From Polaromonas sp. (GTDB lineage: Bacteria > Pseudomonadota > Gammaproteobacteria > Burkholderiales > Burkholderiaceae_C): a stretch of DNA of 6,501 nt. The stretch is taken from positions 1 through 6,501 of the forward strand of contig JAJAYS010000008.1 of the NCBI GenBank assembly GCA_026786065.1, in the 5' to 3' direction. The notes beneath the pieces were generated by a model. That model ran no database searches, had not been told where the DNA came from, and was given only the letters and a program-made list of their open reading frames with translations. Position numbers and translations under genes: made by a program. Shown in pieces: positions 1-3,528 of this stretch. Each line of letters begins with the position of its first letter. Position 1 is the first letter of the stretch.

Positions 1-60
1 GCCAGATGGAGGTTGGGTAGATCGGGCTCTGACCGCCACACTTTGAGATCCCACTCTAAC
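1..60. other. Unaligned, less G+C-rich segment inside or interrupting hrpA at the left edge
   Basis: The minus-strand frame reads normal HrpA sequence up to about FVGYLKLWKWLGESRG. It then continues as VRVGSQSVAVRARSTQPPSG, which I cannot match to HrpA. The family should next show a segment resembling HKLSNRQYEQLLRQNF. Base composition here is about 57% G+C, below the adjoining coding sequence. On the minus strand it contains GATCTCAAAGTGTGGCGGTC, a style of sequence I associate, without proof, with the ends of IS21-like insertion sequences. It could also be a lineage-specific HrpA linker, since this position varies in length in the family. No stop codon is reached before the edge, so interruption is not demonstrated. 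Confidence 0.3.
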
Positions 61-1680
61 GCCCCCGAGCAGCCCCCGACTCTCCCCAAGCCACTTCCAC
101 AACTTCAGGTAGCCGACAAACTCACTTTTTTCGTCGTCGAATCTGGCCTGCGCCTGGTCGGCCTGCGTCTGCTTGTCCATCGGCCGGTCCCGCACGTCCT
201 GAACGCTTAGTGCCGAGGCAATCACCAGTACCTCGTCGAGCGCGCCGCGCTCCTTCGCCTCCAGAATCATGCGGCCGACACGCGGGTCCAGCGGCAGCTT
301 GGCGAGGCTGCGCCCCACTGCCGTCAGTTCGTTGTCGTCATCGACCGCGCCGAGTTCGGCCAGCAACTGATAGCCGTCCGCAATCGCCCGGCCCTGCGGC
401 GGCTCGATGAAGGCGAAGCGTTCGACCGTGCCCAAGTGCAGCGCCTTCATCCGCAAAATGACGGCGGCAAGCGAACTGCGCAAAATCTCCGGGTCGGTGA
501 AACGCTGCCGGCCCAAAAAGTCCTGCTCGTCGTACAGGCGTATGCAAATGCCGTCGGCGACACGGCCGCAGCGCCCGGCGCGCTGGTTCGCCGCCGCCTG
601 CGACACCGGCTCGACCAGCAACTGCTCGACCTTGTTGCGAAAACTGTAGCGCTTGACCCGCGCGGTCCCCGCATCGATCACATAGCGAATGCCCGGCACC
701 GTCAGAGAGGTCTCGGCGACGTTGGTCGCCAGCACGATGCGTTTGCCGCTGTGGCCGTCGAAGATCCGGTCCTGCTCGGCCTGGCTCAGCCGTGCATACA
801 GCGGCAGCACCTCGGCATGGCGATGGAGCGGCTGGTGGGCCAGATGCCTGCGCAGGTGGTCGTCGGCCTCGCGTATCTCGCGCTCTCCCGGCAGAAACAC
901 CAGAATATCGCCGGCATTGCGCGGACTCAGCCACAGCTCATCGACGGCATCGGCAATGGCGTCGTTCAGCCCGTAGTCGCGCGACTCTTCGAAGGGCCGG
1001 TAGCGCTGCTCGACCGGGAACATCCGGCCCGAAACCAGGATGACCGGCGCTGGGGTGGATGGCTGCGCGATTTCGCCACCCCCAGAAGGGGCCCCGCTCG
1101 GCGCTCGGGCGGGGGACGCAAAGTAGTCGGCAAAGCGCTGCGCGTCGATCGTCGCCGAGGTGATGACGACCTTCAGGTCGGGTCGGCGCGGCAGCAGCTG
1201 GCGCAGGTAGCCCAGCAGAAAGTCGATGTTCAGGCTGCGCTCGTGGGCCTCGTCGATGATGATCGTGTCGTAGGCCCGCAGCTGTGGATCGGTCTGCGTT
1301 TCGGCCAGCAAAATCCCGTCGGTCATCAGCTTGACCGAGGCGCCTTGGCTCAGGCGGTCCTGAAACCGCACTTTGTAGCCGACGACTTCGCCAAGCGGCG
1401 TGTTGAGTTCTTGAGCGCTCCGCTTGGCCACGCTCGACGCGGCGATGCGCCTGGGCTGCGTGTGGCCGATCAGCCGGCCTTGTCCGGCCGGGTAATTGAG
1501 CTTGCCGCGCCCCATGGCCAGCAGAATTTTGGGCAGTTGCGTGGTTTTGCCAGAGCCGGTTTCGCCGCAAACAATGACCACCTGGTGCGCCTTCAACGCT
1601 GCGGTGATTTCGTCCCGCCTGCCTGAGACCGGCAGCGATTCTGGAAAAGTGATGGGCAACAAGGCGTGTACGGGCAACAA
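1..1680 (-). CDS. hrpA: ATP-dependent RNA helicase HrpA (DEAH box), N-terminal part; 3' end beyond the left edge
   Basis: Cytoplasmic DEAH-box 3'-5' RNA helicase. The family acts in RNA processing and in resolving stalled ribosomes. With codon 1 at the TTG at 1680, the motifs fall in the correct order: Walker A GETGSGKT (about residues 39-46), TQPRR (motif Ia), DEAH inside IIIDEAHERS (143-146), SAT (175-177), TNVAETSLTVPGI (about 319-331) and QRAGRCGR (motif VI, 366-373). These are followed by the ratchet/winged-helix region (for example LDPRVGRMILEAKERGALDE). The frame stays open to base 1, giving 560 codons; E. coli HrpA has about 1300, so the C-terminus is off-window. The start is uncertain. 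The N-terminus aligns from ITFPESLPVS onward, and a TGA at 1693-1695 closes the frame, leaving only TTG codons (1680, 1677, 1662, 1659), none with a clear Shine-Dalgarno site. Oddities are a 23-residue Pro/Gly/Ala-rich insert after the SAT motif (1048-1116) and about 20 unalignable residues at the left edge. The family call is very secure; the start codon is not. Confidence 0.95.
   Translation of the reverse strand, partial: MLPVHALLPITFPESLPVSGRRDEITAALKAHQVVIVCGETGSGKTTQLPKILLAMGRGKLNYPAGQGRLIGHTQPRRIAASSVAKRSAQELNTPLGEVVGYKVRFQDRLSQGASVKLMTDGILLAETQTDPQLRAYDTIIIDEAHERSLNIDFLLGYLRQLLPRRPDLKVVITSATIDAQRFADYFASPARAPSGAPSGGGEIAQPSTPAPVILVSGRMFPVEQRYRPFEESRDYGLNDAIADAVDELWLSPRNAGDILVFLPGEREIREADDHLRRHLAHQPLHRHAEVLPLYARLSQAEQDRIFDGHSGKRIVLATNVAETSLTVPGIRYVIDAGTARVKRYSFRNKVEQLLVEPVSQAAANQRAGRCGRVADGICIRLYDEQDFLGRQRFTDPEILRSSLAAVILRMKALHLGTVERFAFIEPPQGRAIADGYQLLAELGAVDDDNELTAVGRSLAKLPLDPRVGRMILEAKERGALDEVLVIASALSVQDVRDRPMDKQTQADQAQARFDDEKSEFVGYLKLWKWLGESRGLLGGVRVGSQSVAVRARSTQPPSG
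1048..1116 (-). repeat. In-frame Pro/Gly/Ala-rich insert in the HrpA helicase core, containing an inverted repeat
   Basis: Between FADYF and PVILVSGRMFPVE, HrpA proteins normally join almost directly (E. coli has about four residues, as I recall it). Here 23 extra residues are present: S-P-A-R-A-P-S-G-A-P-S-G-G-G-E-I-A-Q-P-S-T-P-A. The DNA contains an inverted repeat, GGGGTGG (1052-1058) and CCACCCC (1076-1082), with a 17-nt loop, followed by a GGGGCCCC palindrome (1088-1095). It is probably a surface loop between strands of RecA domain 1, tolerated by the fold. Whether it is a dispersed repeat or simply a drifted linker cannot be decided from one copy. Confidence 0.4.
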
Positions 1681-1711
1681 CGGAGGGGCTTTTCAGCCAG
1701 GACGCATCGGT

Positions 1712-1725
1712 CCGCTTAAAAGCGG
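1712..1725. repeat. Perfect 14-bp palindrome in the hrpA leader
   Basis: The sequence CCGCTTAAAAGCGG is self-complementary except for the central AA, with six-base arms. On the minus strand it lies directly upstream of the in-frame ATG at 1705-1707. It could be a small operator or an RNA hairpin near the hrpA start. It is short and no known regulator is recognised, so function is speculative. Confidence 0.35.
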
Positions 1726-1742
1726 CCGGTGCAGAGCCACTG

Positions 1743-1748
1743 ATTATC
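1743..1748 (-). promoter_or_regulatory. Weak candidate -10 box for hrpA
   Basis: On the minus strand the hexamer reads GATAAT, a 5/6 match to TATAAT, about 60 bp upstream of the probable hrpA start. No recognisable -35 box sits 16-18 bp further upstream. A match this good is expected by chance fairly often, so this is only a candidate. Confidence 0.2.
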
Positions 1749-2031
1749 GGGCTTGCTCACTGGCGGGGCGGCTGCCGCAGCATCGATCCGCGGTCACAGG
1801 CCAGGCTCTTCCGCTGCGGGCCGGCGCAGCCTGGTGCGCGCCGTTTCCGCAATGGCACAGCAGCACCCAACAAGCGCCATTTCCAGGCCGCAGCAGTTCG
1901 ACATGCCCGGCCGCCCCACCCTTACACTCGTGGGAAATTTCAGCGGGTGCGAAGCGCAAATCCTGATTTGACTGTCGCACGCAACTGCCCAGCACCCACC
2001 GTCTCCCCCGGAAAAAAACACGCCGCCAACG

Positions 2032-3381
2032 ATGTCCACCGTTTTCAATTTCACTTTCGTTCCCTGGTTTCGCTCGGTGGCGCCGTACATCCACATGCAC
2101 CGCGGCAAGACTTTTGTCGTCGGCATTGCCGGCGAAGCGATTGCCGCCGGCAAGCTGCCGCACATCGCGCAAGACCTGGCGCTGATCCAGAGCATGGGCG
2201 TCAAAGTGGTGTTGGTTCACGGCTTCAGGCCCCAGGTCAATGAGCAGCTCAAAGCCAAGGGACACCAGGCCAAATACTCGCACGGCATGCGCATCACCGA
2301 CGAGATCGCCCTCGATTGCGCACAGGAAGCCGCCGGCCAGCTGCGTTATGAAATCGAAGCCGCATTCAGCCAGGGCTTGCCGAACACGCCGATGGCCGGA
2401 TCGACGATTCGCGTGATCTCCGGCAACTTCATTACCGCCAGGCCGGTCGGCATTCTCGATGGGGTCGATTTCATGCATTCGGGCATGGTGCGCAAGGTCG
2501 ATGTCGCGGCGATCACCCGCACGCTCGATTTCGGCGCGATGGTGCTGCTGTCGCCGTTTGGTTTTTCCCCGACCGGCGAAGCCTTCAACCTGACGATGGA
2601 AGAAGTGGCGACTTCGGTGGCGATTGCGATGCAGGCCGACAAGCTGGTGTTTTTGACCGAAGTACCCGGCATCCGCGTGAACCCCGACCAGCTTGAGGGC
2701 GAAGACAACCCGATCGACACCGAGTTGCCGCTGGCCGCCGCCGAAAAGCTGCTGGCCGGCCTGGTTCCTGGCGAGCGTCCGACCGACACCGCTTTCTACC
2801 TGCAGCACTGCGTGAAAGCCTGCAAGGCCGGCGTCGAACGCAGCCACATCCTGCCGTTTGCCACCGACGGGGCGCTACTGCTGGAGATTTATGTACACGA
2901 CGGCATCGGCACCATGGTGGTCGATGAAAAGCTCGAATCGCTGCGCGAAGCCACGGCCGACGACGTTGCCGGCATCCTGCAGTTGATAGAGCCGTTTGAA
3001 AAAGACGGCACGCTGGTCAAACGCAGTCGCACCGGAATCGAGCGCGACGCGGATCTTTATTCGATCGTCGAACACGACGGCGTGATCTTCGCGTGTGCAG
3101 CGCTCTACCCTTTCCCGGAGGCCCGCACCGGCGAAATGGCCGCACTCACCGTCTCACCACAAAGCCAGGGCCAGGGCGACGGCGAAAAAATCCTGAAGCG
3201 CATCGAGCAACGGGCCCGCGCCGCCGGCCTGCAAAGCATCTTCGTGCTGACCACGCGAACGATGCACTGGTTTTTAAAGCGCGGCTTCGTGCAGATGGAC
3301 CCCGACTGGCTGCCCGAAGCGCGCAAGCGCAAGTACAACTGGGACCGCAAGAGTCTGGTGCTGGTGAAGAAACTTACCTAA
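2032..3381 (+). CDS. argA: N-acetylglutamate synthase (amino-acid N-acetyltransferase), complete
   Basis: Transfers acetyl from acetyl-CoA to L-glutamate, the committed first step of bacterial arginine synthesis, in the cytoplasm. The product has 449 residues, close to E. coli ArgA (443). An N-terminal amino-acid-kinase-like domain (about residues 25-295) starts at HRGKTFVVGIAGEAI and includes LVHGFRPQVN, ISGNFITARPVG, DGVDFMHSGMVRKVD and TGEAFNLTMEEVA. In this family the domain is regulatory and binds arginine for feedback inhibition. The C-terminal GNAT acetyltransferase domain (about 303-447) holds FACAALYPFPEARTGEMAAL, the acetyl-CoA loop QGQGDG (379-384) and FVLTTRTMHWFLKRGF. There is no signal peptide or membrane segment. 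The ATG at 2032 gives the expected N-terminus (FRSVAPYI before HRGKTF), and no upstream in-frame start lies close by. No clear Shine-Dalgarno site is visible. The gene is divergent from hrpA and convergent with dnaE2, so probably monocistronic. It appears intact. Confidence 0.96.
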   Translation: MSTVFNFTFVPWFRSVAPYIHMHRGKTFVVGIAGEAIAAGKLPHIAQDLALIQSMGVKVVLVHGFRPQVNEQLKAKGHQAKYSHGMRITDEIALDCAQEAAGQLRYEIEAAFSQGLPNTPMAGSTIRVISGNFITARPVGILDGVDFMHSGMVRKVDVAAITRTLDFGAMVLLSPFGFSPTGEAFNLTMEEVATSVAIAMQADKLVFLTEVPGIRVNPDQLEGEDNPIDTELPLAAAEKLLAGLVPGERPTDTAFYLQHCVKACKAGVERSHILPFATDGALLLEIYVHDGIGTMVVDEKLESLREATADDVAGILQLIEPFEKDGTLVKRSRTGIERDADLYSIVEHDGVIFACAALYPFPEARTGEMAALTVSPQSQGQGDGEKILKRIEQRARAAGLQSIFVLTTRTMHWFLKRGFVQMDPDWLPEARKRKYNWDRKSLVLVKKLT

Positions 3382-3449
3382 CCAGCGTCTTCATTAAGTT
3401 CCAGGGCGGTTCAATCGGCAAGGGTCATGGTTTCTGGCGGCAAGGTCAA

Positions 3450-3470
3450 ACAGGGCCCCTAGAGCCCTGT
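3450..3470. terminator. Possible hairpin terminator, argA side
   Basis: ACAGGGC (3450-3456) pairs with GCCCTGT (3464-3470) around a 7-nt loop, about 70 bp after the argA stop. The stem is G+C-rich but no T-run follows on either strand, so it is not a canonical intrinsic terminator. Confidence 0.35.
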
Positions 3471-3492
3471 GCCTGTGGATGAACTCAATCGA

Positions 3493-3517
3493 ATTCAGCC
3501 ACGTTCGCCTGCTGAAT
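3493..3517. terminator. Possible hairpin, dnaE2 side
   Basis: ATTCAGC (3493-3499) pairs with GCTGAAT (3511-3517) around an 11-nt loop. It lies 11 bp beyond the dnaE2 stop on the minus strand, a typical position for a terminator. The stem is weak and no T-tract follows, so confidence is low. Confidence 0.3.
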
Positions 3518-3528
3518 AAACCGGCCAG

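Larger units (their letters stand above)
1681..2031. other. Divergent intergenic region between hrpA and argA
   Basis: These 351 bp must hold the promoters of both flanking genes, because hrpA is transcribed leftward and argA rightward. I see no RNA gene and no convincing small ORF. For argA, TTGACT (1968-1973) could be a -35 box, but no good -10 box lies 16-18 bp downstream. For hrpA, a -10-like GATAAT is seen at 1743-1748 on the minus strand. The A-rich run at 2012-2018 precedes the argA start, which lacks a clear Shine-Dalgarno sequence. The open frames crossing this region are extensions of frames antisense to hrpA or argA and are not credible genes. Confidence 0.6.
3382..3528. other. Convergent intergenic region between argA and dnaE2
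   Basis: These 147 bp separate two converging stop codons. They contain two short inverted repeats (listed separately), the likeliest sites for bidirectional transcription termination, and no credible ORF. The segment 3382-3449 shows nothing recognisable. Confidence 0.6.

Noticed and set aside
338..1570. Two minus-strand open frames (338-934 and 938-1570) overlapping hrpA in another frame
   Set aside because: Both are shifted relative to the true HrpA frame, which has all helicase motifs; their Arg/Ala-rich products are typical shadows.
436..1626. 396-codon open frame on the plus strand opposite hrpA
   Set aside because: It lies wholly antisense to a clearly conserved helicase. Its His/Gln/Arg/Ala-rich product has no domain, and such long antisense frames are normal in G+C-rich genes.
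1968..1973. TTGACT as the argA -35 box
   Set aside because: No acceptable -10 hexamer at the required spacing, so it is not listed as a promoter.
1744..2847. 367-codon open frame on the minus strand opposite argA and running into the intergenic region
   Set aside because: Antisense to the conserved argA frame; the product is rich in His, Gln, Arg and Gly without recognisable motifs. Treated as a shadow.
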